A stretch of 64,000 bases of DNA from Clostridia bacterium. GTDB lineage: Bacteria; Bacillota; Clostridia; Christensenellales; Aristaeellaceae. The notes below the pieces were generated by a model, which was not told the DNA's origin, ran no database searches, and worked only from the letters and a program-made list of their open reading frames with translations. Every line of letters starts with the position of its first letter. Within the stretch, counting starts at the first letter, position 1. The stretch lies in the NCBI GenBank assembly GCA_017512805.1, contig JAFWES010000088.1, positions 1 through 64,000 of the forward strand. Direction: 5' to 3'. The position numbers and the translations under genes are program-made. Shown here one piece after another: positions 17,434-25,522 of the stretch.

Positions 17434-20400
17434 TTACATTTCCTGCCCGTCGCTATAATTATCTGAGCGCCTGCGGCGGCGGGCATTCTGGGCGGAATCT
17501 TCTTCGCCGCCGGAGCGGAAGGAAGCGGTGAACCGAGGCTCTTCCTCCTCCTGGGCCGGAGCGGCTGGCGCTTTGGGCGCAGTCGGGCGGAAGGAGGCGG
17601 TATAGGTCTTCTCGGCGTCATCGTCCTTCGCGGAATAGCGGGCGATGGGATTATCCACCTTGTTTTCATAGGGTTTCCGCGGGGCCGCGGCGGAGGCCGC
17701 GGATCCGCTCATGGAGACGGGGCGGGCGTAGGGGCTGCTTTCCGCGGGCTGATTGGCCCGGGCGGCGGGCTTCTGCGCCGTCGCGCCGGCGGATCCCGCA
17801 GGGTTTTTCGACTGGCCCGCGGCGACCGAAGCGGCGGCCGCCCCCGCGGAGGCAGCGCTGCCGGCGGCGCCGGTTCCCTGGGCCGTCCTCCCCTGCTGCG
17901 CGGCCCGCTTCTGGGCCGCCGCGCGCTTCTGGGCCGCGGCCTGGGCTTCCGCCTTGCGCCTGCGCAGGCGGGAGGTGTACACGCCGTATCCGATGCCGGC
18001 CGCGCCCAGAAGGGCGGCGGCGCCGATCACGTAGCCGGCGGCTCCGGTGCCGGTTTCCTCCTTCGGGAGCTCCGGCACGAGGGTGGCGGTGGGCTCCTCG
18101 GAGGGTTCGGGGCTGGGAGTGGGCGTGGTTTCCGCCGCGGCCAGCTGATCCTGAATATACTTCAGGCCTTCGGCCACGAGGGTCGCGGACTCCTTCTGTC
18201 CCTGATAATGCAGCTTCAGGAGATTTTCCAGCTGATCCCGGGAGACGGAACCCGCCTGCACATCCCGGGCCAGGGAATCCAGGTATTCATTGGGGGCTTC
18301 CGTGGCGACGGGCTGCACGGTGGCAAAGGGATCAAAGGGCGCATAGCTGACCACGATGTTGGAATCCGGATTCGTCCAGACGCTGACCTTCTGATCCTCG
18401 GCGGAGACCACCTTGGCGGAAGAGGAACTGCCGCCGGAGGTAGTCTGGCCGGAGGAGGAGGTACCGCTTCCGGAGGAAGAGGTTCCGGTCGCCCGGTTAT
18501 TGGCCAGGCCCTCGTAATACTCGGAGGAATCCAGGAAGGATTCCATCTCCGCCAGGGTCATATGCTTGAAGTAGCTGCCCTTGATATAGCCGGTCTGCCC
18601 GTCATAGGTGACGCGGTACCAGGTTTCGTTGTTGACCTCGGTGGTCCCCACCACCAGGCACAGGGCATAGCGCTTCAGCTGGCGCAGGCGGGAGGCGGAG
18701 GTACTGGCGGCGGACCGGAAGTTCACCGTCGTGGTGGTATACCCATAGGAGCTCAGACTGTTGGGATTCAGGGGCGCCACCGTCACCGTGGAGGTGGGCT
18801 GGGCCGAGGGTTGCGCGGTGGCCTTCGCCTGCTCCAGATACTGGAGCACCTCGCTCTGGCTCATCATGCGCAGCATGTCCGCCCGGATGTAACCGACGGT
18901 GGTGGTATCGTACTGGACCTGATGCCAGGCCACGGAATCCGTATAGTACTGGGTCGCGACGAAGACCACCTTGTTGGCCGGCAGATCGTCGATGATGACG
19001 CTATTGCTGGAGGGCCAGTTGCGGACATAGGCGCCGTCCCCGATGGTGATGCCGTAGCCCCTGACGATGGGAGGCTCAGGCGTGCCGACGGCCGGAACCG
19101 GGGTGGGCGTGTCCGTGGGCGGAGCCGTGGGCTCCAGGGTGGGCGTCGCCGGGGCGTCGGTGATGGGAGCTTCGGTGGGCGCTTCAGTAGGCGCTTCGGT
19201 GGGTGCTTCCGTAGGCGCTTCGGTGGGCGCTTCAGTCGGCGCTTCTGTGGGTGCTTCCGTAGGCGCTTCGGTGGGCGCTTCAGTCGGCGCTTCGGTGGGC
19301 GCTTCAGTCGGCGCTTCCGTGGGCGTTTCGGTCGGCGCTCCGGTAGGCGCTTCGGTGGGCGCTTCCGTGGGTGCTTCAGTGGGCGCTTCGGTGAGCGCTT
19401 CCGTGGGTGCTTCAGTGGGCGCTTCCGTAGGCGCTTCGGTCGGCGCTTCGGTAGGCGCTTCAGTCGGCGCTTCCGTAGGCGCTTCGGTAGGCGCTTCGGT
19501 AGGCGCTTCAGTCGGCGCTTCGGTAGGCGCTTCGGTGGGCGGAACCGGGGTCGCATCCATGGCCGCCAGATCCTCGGCCGTCAGCGGAGGCACCGGCGTG
19601 CCCTTCAGCCGGTCCATCACCTGGTCGCTCTCCGCTTGGGAGAGGACATTCAGGAACTCGGTGGGGATATAGCCGATCTTGCCGTCGATCATGACCCGGA
19701 TCCAGCTTTCCCCGGCCTCGTTGAGTTCTTCCCGCAGGGAATAGACGTTGGTTCCTTTTTTGAGCTCATTGACCAGCCTCTTGGAGGCGGTATCGGGCGC
19801 CGTCCGGACCCGCACGTTCTTGATGGTGCGGGCGAAGCGATTGATCATTTCCCCCTGGGGAATGGGCGTTTCGGGCACCGGCGAAGGCGTGGGCTCCAGG
19901 GTCGGCGTCGGCGCTTCGGTGATGGGTTCAGGGGTAATGGGTTCGGGGGTAATCGGTTCAGGCGTGATGGGTTCGGGGGTTTCCGGCTCCGGCTGGGGCT
20001 GCCCTTCCGCAGGCGCTTCCGTCTCGGGAACCTGCGCCAGGACCGCGTGGGCGGCGTCGCTCACGGACATCAGGCCGGCGAATGCCACGGGTTCTTCCGC
20101 GGGAACTTCTTCGGGGGCAGGCTCAGCCGCGGGTTCTTCCGCGGGGACCGGTTCAGCCGCGGGCTCTTCCGCGGAGGCCGGCTCGGCCGGGGGCTGTTCC
20201 GCGGGGGCGGGCTCAGCCGCGGGCTCTTCCGCTGGGGCCGGTTCGGCCGCGGGCTGTTCCGCGGGGGCCGGTTCAGCGGCAGGCTCTTCCGCGGGGGCGG
20301 CCTCCTCCGGCGCAGGGGTTTCCGGCGGGGTTTCCAGAGCCGCCAGTTCCTCCACCGTCAGGGGATGGATATAGTCCCCTTTCTCAAACATATAGGTATC

Positions 20401-21750
20401 GCTTTCCAGCTGGGAAAGGATATCCAGGAATTCGCTCTTCACATAGGCGATCTGCCCGTCGTACATCACGGCGGTCCAGACTTCCCCGTTATCGTTGACG
20501 CGGGATTGCAGCGCATACAGATAGGTGCCCTTGCTGGCCCGGGTCAGGACGGTTTTGTCCTTCTTGCCGGTGCTCATTTCCGAGCGGATGGCCACCTGCT
20601 TGCTGTTGATGACGCCGTAGCGGTTGATCATCTCGCCCAGGGGGATGGGGGTTTCCACCGGTTCCGGGGCGGGTTCCGCGGTGGGCGGGACTTCGGCGGG
20701 TTCCGCCGGCTGTTCCTCGGCGGGGGCTTCCGGCTGGGCGTTCAGCTCTTCAGCCAGGGCCGCGGCCGCCGGATCCTCCGGCAGGGGCTCCGCAACGGGT
20801 TCCGGCTGGAAGATCACCGCGTCCTCCGGCAGGGGGGCCACCGTGATCACCGGAGTTTCGGCCGGCGGCATTTCGGGGGCTTCCGTGATGGGTTCAGGGG
20901 TGATGGGTTCTTCCGTGATCGGAACCTCCGTAATGGGTTCCGGGGTGATCGGTACTTCCGTAATCGGAACCTCGGTGATGGGTTCAGGCGTGATCGGTAC
21001 TTCGGTGACCGGCACTTCCGTAATGGGTTCCGGGGTGATCGGTACTTCCGTAATCGGCACTTCCGTAATGGGTTCCGGGGTAATCGGCTCTTCCGTAATC
21101 GGAACCTCGGTGATGGGTTCCGGCGTGATCGGTACTTCCGTAATCGGTACTTCCGTAATGGGTTCCGGGGTAATCGGCTCTTCCGTGATCGGAACCTCGG
21201 TGATGGGTTCCGGCGTGATCGGCTCTTCCGTAATCGGAACCTCCGTAATGGGTTCCGGGGTGATCGGCTCCTCCGTGACCGGCACTTCCGTCACGGGTTC
21301 GGGGGTCATGATCAGCGGATAGGGCGTCATGGTGGACACATAGAGGAGGAAATTGACCGTCAGATCTCCTTCCGGAAGCGCTTCCACGGCCATGATCGGG
21401 ATGGAGGGGCCGTTCAGGTCCATGCCCGCGTCCATGACCGCCAGGGGCGTCCCGCTTTCCGGGAAGAAGGTGAAGGCATGGGTGGGGCATTCCAGCAGCA
21501 TCGTCAGGCTGCCGATCTGTTCCGCCGGCACCAGGGCCCAATAGGTATTGGGCACCTCGAACACGGGCGTGGCGTAAACGGGAACGGGATTGCCCTCCGG
21601 GTCCGTCCACTGAAGGATCACCTGGATCCCCATATCTGAAGCTGAAGGTCCGGCCAGCTCCGCCCGGGCAGGCAGCGGCAAAAAGCCCGCGGCCAGCGCC
21701 AGCAGGCATGCCAAAAGCCCGGACAGAATCCGTCTTACGAATGATCTCAT
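17434..21750 (-). CDS. Large exported protein with SH3-like domains and Pro/Thr/Glu repeats, C-terminal membrane anchor
   Basis: The 1438-residue protein has a signal peptide (RRILSGLLACLLALAAGFL), then ITEVP/ITPEP repeats (about 150-290), AEEPAAEPAP repeats (about 480-550), and a TEAP run (about 735-865). At least four bacterial SH3-like modules alternate with the spacers; typical strands are VRVRTAPDTASKRL, YVRNWPSS and VNFRSAASTSASRL, each ending YIP/YIK/YIR. A membrane helix near 1235-1257 (AAGYVIGAAALLGAAGIGYG) is followed by a basic Ala/Gln-rich cytosolic tail of about 180 residues. SH3b modules commonly bind peptidoglycan peptides, so a wall-spanning tether or stalk is likely. The gene has its own promoter and is flanked by inverted MITE-like copies. 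Confidence 0.85.
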   Translation of the reverse strand: MRSFVRRILSGLLACLLALAAGFLPLPARAELAGPSASDMGIQVILQWTDPEGNPVPVYATPVFEVPNTYWALVPAEQIGSLTMLLECPTHAFTFFPESGTPLAVMDAGMDLNGPSIPIMAVEALPEGDLTVNFLLYVSTMTPYPLIMTPEPVTEVPVTEEPITPEPITEVPITEEPITPEPITEVPITEEPITPEPITEVPITEVPITPEPITEVPITEEPITPEPITEVPITEVPITPEPITEVPVTEVPITPEPITEVPITEVPITPEPITEVPITEEPITPEPITEAPEMPPAETPVITVAPLPEDAVIFQPEPVAEPLPEDPAAAALAEELNAQPEAPAEEQPAEPAEVPPTAEPAPEPVETPIPLGEMINRYGVINSKQVAIRSEMSTGKKDKTVLTRASKGTYLYALQSRVNDNGEVWTAVMYDGQIAYVKSEFLDILSQLESDTYMFEKGDYIHPLTVEELAALETPPETPAPEEAAPAEEPAAEPAPAEQPAAEPAPAEEPAAEPAPAEQPPAEPASAEEPAAEPVPAEEPAAEPAPEEVPAEEPVAFAGLMSVSDAAHAVLAQVPETEAPAEGQPQPEPETPEPITPEPITPEPITPEPITEAPTPTLEPTPSPVPETPIPQGEMINRFARTIKNVRVRTAPDTASKRLVNELKKGTNVYSLREELNEAGESWIRVMIDGKIGYIPTEFLNVLSQAESDQVMDRLKGTPVPPLTAEDLAAMDATPVPPTEAPTEAPTEAPTEAPTEAPTEAPTEAPTEAPTEAPTEAPTEAPTEALTEAPTEAPTEAPTEAPTGAPTETPTEAPTEAPTEAPTEAPTEAPTEAPTEAPTEAPTEAPTEAPTEAPTEAPTEAPITDAPATPTLEPTAPPTDTPTPVPAVGTPEPPIVRGYGITIGDGAYVRNWPSSNSVIIDDLPANKVVFVATQYYTDSVAWHQVQYDTTTVGYIRADMLRMMSQSEVLQYLEQAKATAQPSAQPTSTVTVAPLNPNSLSSYGYTTTTVNFRSAASTSASRLRQLKRYALCLVVGTTEVNNETWYRVTYDGQTGYIKGSYFKHMTLAEMESFLDSSEYYEGLANNRATGTSSSGSGTSSSGQTTSGGSSSSAKVVSAEDQKVSVWTNPDSNIVVSYAPFDPFATVQPVATEAPNEYLDSLARDVQAGSVSRDQLENLLKLHYQGQKESATLVAEGLKYIQDQLAAAETTPTPSPEPSEEPTATLVPELPKEETGTGAAGYVIGAAALLGAAGIGYGVYTSRLRRRKAEAQAAAQKRAAAQKRAAQQGRTAQGTGAAGSAASAGAAAASVAAGQSKNPAGSAGATAQKPAARANQPAESSPYARPVSMSGSAASAAAPRKPYENKVDNPIARYSAKDDDAEKTYTASFRPTAPKAPAAPAQEEEEPRFTASFRSGGEEDSAQNARRRRRSDNYSDGQEM
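19154..19550 (-). repeat. 12-bp minisatellite encoding a TEAP run
   Basis: More than 30 tandem copies of a 12-base unit (GCTTCGGTGGGC-like on the plus strand) encode Thr-Glu-Ala-Pro. Most variation is at third positions, with rare changes to Leu, Gly or Thr. Such an array is prone to slippage in steps that keep the frame. Confidence 0.9.
20090..20310 (-). repeat. About 30-bp tandem repeats encoding AEEPAAEPAP
   Basis: About seven units of a ten-residue Ala/Glu/Pro segment with Gln/Glu and Val/Ser substitutions, forming an extended spacer between the first and second SH3-like modules of the large surface protein. Confidence 0.85.
20875..21310 (-). repeat. 45-bp tandem repeats encoding ITPEPITEVPITEEP
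   Basis: About nine to ten units of a 15-residue Ile/Thr/Pro/Glu repeat near the N-terminus of the large surface protein. Third-position variation shows the array is not freshly expanded. A short unit of the same type recurs near 19915-19980. Confidence 0.88.
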
Positions 21751-21795
21751 CTCTGAATCCCTCCTTCAAGCGTATAAAACCGATACACGCAAGAT

Positions 21796-21824
21796 ATTGT
21801 ACCTATTGTTCATCGTTTTGTCAA
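21796..21824 (-). promoter_or_regulatory. Sigma-A-type promoter for the SH3/repeat protein
   Basis: Minus-strand TTGACA (21824-21819), a 17-base spacer and TACAAT (21801-21796) lie about 45 bases before the ATG at 21750. This is one of the best promoter matches in the window. Confidence 0.8.
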
Positions 21825-21949
21825 ATATTCTTCATTCTTTTTTCACGGCTTTACGCATGTCTGCCGGACAGCGAAGGCGGGATCCCGAGGCGGCAGGATT
21901 TGGCGTCCGGAATGTGGAATAATTTACTTTTGGGGTAGTTGTTAAGTCG

Positions 21950-22097
21950 CTCAGCTCTCTGACTGTCGCCTCTGCAACCTCAATCGGCGCACAGCCGCTT
22001 TGGGGCAGCGGGTGCGCTTGTTTCGGTTGAGGCGCTCACCTTCCTTTCGCCTACGGCGAACGCCCCCGGAAGGAAACACCTCAGCGCTTCGCTTGAT
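21950..22097. mobile_element. Second MITE-like element, inverted relative to the copy at 17.3 kb
   Basis: Bases 21974-22065 match the reverse complement of 17281-17372 over 92 bases with only a few substitutions. The right end again carries GGAAACACCTCAG followed by CGCTTCGCTTG. The element fills much of the 394-base gap between the surface-protein gene and the acetyltransferase. The remainder of that gap (21825-21949) shows nothing else. Confidence 0.6.
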
Positions 22098-22144
22098 AGA
22101 CTGAACAGTGACCCTTTTTGAACCGACGGCAAGGAGAGTGGAAG

Positions 22145-22741
22145 ATGGAGAAGCCTCAATTTCCCGGATGGCGGCAGGACATCCGGGCCAGGCGGTATTT
22201 CCGGCACCCGCCGGAGATGGAGACGGAGCGGCTGCGGCTGCGCCCCCTGCGATGGGGGGACGCGGCCCAGATCTACGACTGGTCCCGGGACCCGGAGGTG
22301 GCCAGATACGTGCTGTGGGACGCGCACCGCTCCATCCGGGAGACCAGGGAGTATATCGCCTACATGCGGGGGCTGTACCGGCGGAGCCTGCCCGGATCCT
22401 GGGCCGTGGTGGAGAAGGCGGCGAACCGGGTGATCGGCACCATGGGGGTCGTCAGCTGGAGCCCGGAGAACGGCAGCTGCGAGATCGGATACTCCCTGGC
22501 GCGGGACCGATGGGGCCTCGGATATGCCACGGAAGCGGCGGAACGGATGATCCGATCGCTGATGGAGGACGCGGGCTTTCACCGGATTGAGGCGCAGCAC
22601 GACGTGCGGAACCCGGCCAGCGGCCGGGTGATGGAGAAATGCGGGATGCGGAAGGAGGGCGTCCTCCGGGGCCGGATCCTGAACAAGGGCGAATACGTGG
22701 ATGTGGTTCTGTACGCAATCCTTGCGGAGGACCGTACGTAA
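22145..22741 (+). CDS. GNAT-family N-acetyltransferase (RimJ/RimL-like)
   Basis: A 198-residue acetyl-CoA-dependent acetyltransferase. It shows ETERLRLRPLRWGDA at the start, VIGTMGVVSW, EIGYSLARDRWGLGYATEA (acetyl-CoA pyrophosphate loop) and the C-terminal NPASGRVMEKCGMRKEGVL typical of RimJ/RimL-like enzymes that acetylate protein N-termini or small amines. The ATG at 22145 has AAGGAG eight bases upstream; a longer frame starting at 22118 has none. Its 3' end (LYAILAEDR) recurs in decayed form at 27306-27344, next to the same palindromic repeats. The substrate is unknown. Confidence 0.88.
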   Translation: MEKPQFPGWRQDIRARRYFRHPPEMETERLRLRPLRWGDAAQIYDWSRDPEVARYVLWDAHRSIRETREYIAYMRGLYRRSLPGSWAVVEKAANRVIGTMGVVSWSPENGSCEIGYSLARDRWGLGYATEAAERMIRSLMEDAGFHRIEAQHDVRNPASGRVMEKCGMRKEGVLRGRILNKGEYVDVVLYAILAEDRT

Positions 22742-22783
22742 GGAGACAGGGGACGAGGAGACAGGGGACGGTTCTCTGTCTCC
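22742..22783. repeat. REP-like palindrome (GGAGACAG...CTGTCTCC), one full and one partial copy
   Basis: A partial unit at 22742-22755 and a full 27-base unit at 22757-22783 begin GGAGACAGGGGACGG and end CTGTCTCC, forming an eight-pair hairpin. It lies between the convergent acetyltransferase and rhomboid genes, directly after the stop codon. Further copies occur at 24887, 25100, 27226 and 27267. Confidence 0.85.
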
Positions 22784-23362
22784 TTACTTCCTGTATCCCG
22801 TTTTTCTGTTCAGCATATACCCCGCGCCGGCGCCGACCAGGCCGCCTATGACATGGGAGAGATTCGAAACATTGTCTCTCACCGTGATCCCGTCCCAGAC
22901 CTGCTGGCCAAGGTAGATCACCGCGACGAGAATCACCGTCAGAGGGAGCTCCCCTTCCCGGAACTCCGTGAAGGAGGTGAGCAGGATCAGGGCGAAGGAC
23001 ACGCCGCTGGCTCCCAGCAGGATCGTGCGAGGGAAGAGCAAATTATGAACAATGCCGGTGATCAGCGCCGTGGTCAGGATCACCACCAGCAGATTCTTCC
23101 ATCCGTATTTTTCCTCCAGTGCCGGCCCGAGGAGGAGAATATAGGCCATGTTGCCCACCAAATGGGTCAGGCCGCTGTGCCCCAGCACGTGGGTGAACAG
23201 GCGCACATACGTCAGCGGATCCGTCAGGGAAGCCCTGTAGGTGGAGAAAAGCAGCGCCGTGCTGGACTCGCCGGTCAGCGTGCCGAGCAGCGTCACGGCC
23301 GCGCAGGCCAACGAGAACCACAGCACCAGGGGAGCGTTAAAGGTGATTCTGAGCTTCTTCAT
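22784..23362 (-). CDS. Rhomboid-family intramembrane serine protease
   Basis: A 192-residue, six-helix membrane protein. The catalytic serine is Ser119 in LLGASGVSFALIL and the partner histidine is His170 in NLSHVIGGLVGAG. HLVGNMAYILLLGPALE matches the helix-2 HxxxN-type motif (His67, Asn71). Rhomboids cleave substrates within or near a membrane helix. The start at 23362 has AAAGGA upstream and overlaps the end of the preceding small ORF. Substrate unknown; the neighbouring anchored surface protein is only a guess. Confidence 0.9.
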   Translation of the reverse strand: MKKLRITFNAPLVLWFSLACAAVTLLGTLTGESSTALLFSTYRASLTDPLTYVRLFTHVLGHSGLTHLVGNMAYILLLGPALEEKYGWKNLLVVILTTALITGIVHNLLFPRTILLGASGVSFALILLTSFTEFREGELPLTVILVAVIYLGQQVWDGITVRDNVSNLSHVIGGLVGAGAGYMLNRKTGYRK

Positions 23363-23576
23363 GATGATTCCTTTCGTCCCGGCGTTCTCCCGGTTTTCTC
23401 ATCTCTCTGTACAGTATGTCAGCCAGGGTACGCATAATCGCGTTATACTTGCTCTGATCCTCGAACAGGGAGCTGTAGGTTTCCTGGGATTCCATGTAGC
23501 TGCTTTGGGCCGCTTCGCTGAAAGCCTGGGGAAAGATGCTTTCGGCAAAGATCTGCGGATCGGATGAGGCAGCCAT
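23337..23576 (-). pseudogene. Small ORF resembling the C-terminal tail of a type I restriction subunit (HsdR)
   Basis: An 79-residue frame starts at an ATG with GAGGAG upstream, seven bases after the fic stop. It begins MAASSDPQIF and continues with IFPQAFSEAAQSSYMESQ and SLFEDQSKYNAIMRTLADIL, ending with a charged tail. From memory, the FEDQ-KYNAIM-LYREMR pattern resembles the extreme C-terminus of type I HsdR proteins. The head of HsdR is absent. With the HsdM/HsdS-like scar upstream of fic, this is best read as the remnant left by an in-frame deletion. It may still be translated. Confidence 0.45.
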
Positions 23577-23583
23577 GTTCTCC

Positions 23584-24582
23584 TCACTTTGTGTCAATGA
23601 CTTCCCAGTATCCGTTTCTCGCAGAGCCATGGCGGGCGATCCGCCCCTCCTGTTTCAGCCTGGCCAGAATACGTTCGATCTGCCTGGAGGATAGATGTGT
23701 CATCTCCGCGATTGTATTTGCGGAGGCTTTCGGCATTCTCTTCAGGATGGCGATCACCGACATTTCTCCGACATTTTCTCCGACATGATCGCCGACATCT
23801 TCTCCGACATGCGCCTGCTGCGCGGTGATGATGCGCTTCATGGTGTCACGAATCGCGGTCAGCATGAAGGCTACGAAGCCGGTGCATTCACCCTTGCTGC
23901 TGGCGGCGTTCAGCGCCTGATAATATTCCCCCTGTCGCTCGTGAATGATGCTTTCCACCGGGATCCAGGCGAAGACGGGCTTCCACTTCTGCAGGATCAG
24001 CGTTTGCCAGAAGCGGCCTGTGCGACCATTGCCATCAGCGAAAGGATGAATGAACTCGAACTCACAATGGAAGATGCTGGATTTGATCAGCGGGTGCAGC
24101 GTGGTGGTGCGCAGCCATTCAAACAGCTGGCCCATCACTTCCGGAACATAGGCCGCGGGGGTGCCCGCGTGGATCAGCCGTCCGCCGCTGAAGACGCCCA
24201 CATCTCCGCTGCGAAAGCAACCGGCCTCCCGCACTAGATCAGTCATCATCAGGCGATGCGCGATCAGCAGATCCTCCATCGAGCAGGGATCGAAGGATGC
24301 CATCCGCTCGTATACTTCATAGGCGTTCTGAACCTCCCGGATATCCTTCGGGGGCCCCAGCACCGGCCTGCCGTTGATGACGTCCGTTACCTGATCCAGG
24401 GAGAGGGTGTTCTGCTCGATCGCCAGAGAGGAATAGATGCTGCGGATTCGAGTCTCCCGCCGGAGCCGCGGATCTGCGGACAGGTCAGCGCTGACAGAGA
24501 GCGTCCCCAGCAGCTCGCCAATCTCGATGCCCAGCTCCGCGATTTCCTCCGTAAGATGGAACGGTGGTACGTAATCGCTCAT
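23584..24582 (-). CDS. Fic-family protein (AMPylase/nucleotidyltransferase-type) with C-terminal winged helix
   Basis: A 332-residue protein with an N-terminal region, a Fic core and a DNA-binding-like tail. The catalytic motif HPFADGNGRTGR lies at about 179-190, complete with His and the phosphate-binding GNGR. The inhibitory-helix motif is SSLAIEQN near residue 50, an (S/T)xxxE-type N-terminal inhibitory segment. Around 265-275 there is a slippage-prone run EDVGDHVGENVGE, then a winged-helix (ANTIAEMTHLSSRQIERIL). Fic proteins transfer AMP or related groups to Ser/Thr/Tyr. It overlaps the upstream short ORF by four bases. Fic genes inside type I RM operons are well known, which fits the scars on both sides. 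Confidence 0.93.
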   Translation of the reverse strand: MSDYVPPFHLTEEIAELGIEIGELLGTLSVSADLSADPRLRRETRIRSIYSSLAIEQNTLSLDQVTDVINGRPVLGPPKDIREVQNAYEVYERMASFDPCSMEDLLIAHRLMMTDLVREAGCFRSGDVGVFSGGRLIHAGTPAAYVPEVMGQLFEWLRTTTLHPLIKSSIFHCEFEFIHPFADGNGRTGRFWQTLILQKWKPVFAWIPVESIIHERQGEYYQALNAASSKGECTGFVAFMLTAIRDTMKRIITAQQAHVGEDVGDHVGENVGEMSVIAILKRMPKASANTIAEMTHLSSRQIERILARLKQEGRIARHGSARNGYWEVIDTK

Positions 24583-24770
24583 GCAGACACCTCCCGCTTC
24601 CCGGTCACGTACTCATAGATCACGGATTTCTTGTAGGCATCCAGCTGGGTGAGAAGCTGCAGCTTGGCAGCGATATCCGCTCCGGAGAGCAGCAGATCCG
24701 CTTCGTTCCAGATCATTGTTGCCTTTTCCTGTATATTGATACCCACGGCGGAAAATCGTTCGTTTGCCAT
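24579..24770 (-). pseudogene. Fused remnant: HsdM-like N-terminus joined to HsdS-like C-terminus
   Basis: The 63-residue frame starts MANERFSAV then NIQEKATMIWNEADLL, which looks like the first helix of type I methyltransferase HsdM. It ends LTQLDAYKKSVIYEYVTGK, which looks like the conserved C-terminus of specificity subunit HsdS. Nothing of the methyltransferase core or target-recognition domains lies between. An in-frame deletion of most of hsdM and hsdS explains this better than a real small gene. It overlaps fic by four bases (ATGA-type coupling), as the original operon would have. The assignments rest on remembered family ends, not a search. Confidence 0.55.
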
Positions 24771-24844
24771 GATCTATGCCTCACTCTATGGTCTCATGCG
24801 CCTTGATCAATCAATCGTAGAATATCGTCGTCTAACGGCAGAAC

Positions 24845-25126
24845 TATTTTACAATACATTCATCCATTCTTCAAGTCAGCCGAGAAGGAGACAGGGGACG
24901 GTTCTCTGTCTCCTTTTTCAGTCTGCAACCTTTATCCTTAAGTATGGTTTTAGGGCGGCTTAGGGATATGGGTCTATTTCATTTTTCTGAAGTCAGGAGT
25001 TTTTTATTGAAATTAAAGCAACGGAAGCGAATCCGTGTATTAATATCGACTTTTATCCTTAAGCTATGTTTTTTTGGTACTTAAGGATGAGGGTCCTGGG
25101 GAGACAGGGGACGGTTCTCTGTCTCC
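24845..25126. repeat. Left arm of a long inverted repeat around the AAA-ATPase unit
   Basis: From about 24845 to 25097 the sequence matches the reverse complement of 27040-27362 with scattered differences. It contains REP palindromes at 24887-24913 and, just past the matched part, 25100-25126. Short internal mirror boxes TATCCTTAAG occur near both ends of the core. The outermost 40 bases, read on the minus strand, encode an acetyltransferase-like tail (ADLKNG then stop). It is strikingly AT-rich. No gene is seen within it. Confidence 0.8.
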
Positions 25127-25156
25127 TCAGGAAGTAACCCTGTCTCCGCTTTTCTT

Positions 25157-25495
25157 TCAGGTAGTCCTCTGCTGAGCCAATTCCCTGACTTTTTCTTCCG
25201 AGAGATCACATATACTGGCAATCTCTTTAAAAGACAATTGGCTCCGGGCAATCAGTCTTATAGCAATTTCTTTTCTTTCACGTTCTGCTGCTTCATTTCG
25301 CATATCTTCAAGTACCTTGCACAAGATCGCAACCCCGTCCTTCCATCTGTTATCATACACCTCCGCCTGGGTGACCATCCAGGCCGGCAGGAACGTTTTT
25401 CCGCTTGTGATGCACCCCGGCATATCCGGGACTCGGCATTCATAGCCATTTCCATTTGCCCGTGGGTGAATCACTGCCACGAACATTCCTTTCAT
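25157..25495 (-). pseudogene. Chimeric fragment: HicB-like N-terminus joined to an Rpn/transposase-type C-terminus
   Basis: The first 35 residues (MFVAVIHPR, YECRVPDMPGCITSGKT) match the start of HicB antitoxins, a partial RNase H-like fold. After that the frame switches to VYDNRWKDGVAILCKVLEDM and SFKEIASICDLSEEKVREL, which resembles the C-terminus of Rpn-type (PD-(D/E)XK) recombination-promoting proteins. The join has no HicB core and no nuclease core. An intact AGGAGGG site precedes the ATG, and the ATPase gene ends 27 bases upstream. It is probably a deletion fusion rather than a working antitoxin, and no hicA is adjacent. Confidence 0.5.
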
Positions 25496-25522
25496 CAGAT
25501 TTTTCCCTCCTCATTTGATTCG

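Noticed and set aside
18208-21639. Plus-strand open frames opposite the SH3/repeat gene, rich in Arg/Phe/Gly or Ser/Val/Gly repeats
   Set aside because: They are mirror images of the minisatellites and lack ribosome sites; the minus-strand reading has a signal peptide, promoter and recognisable SH3-like modules.
23337-23576. Reading the small ORF after fic as a dedicated antitoxin
   Set aside because: The Fic protein already carries its own N-terminal inhibitory-type motif and the ORF lies downstream, with a sequence more like an HsdR tail; kept as a remnant with modest confidence.
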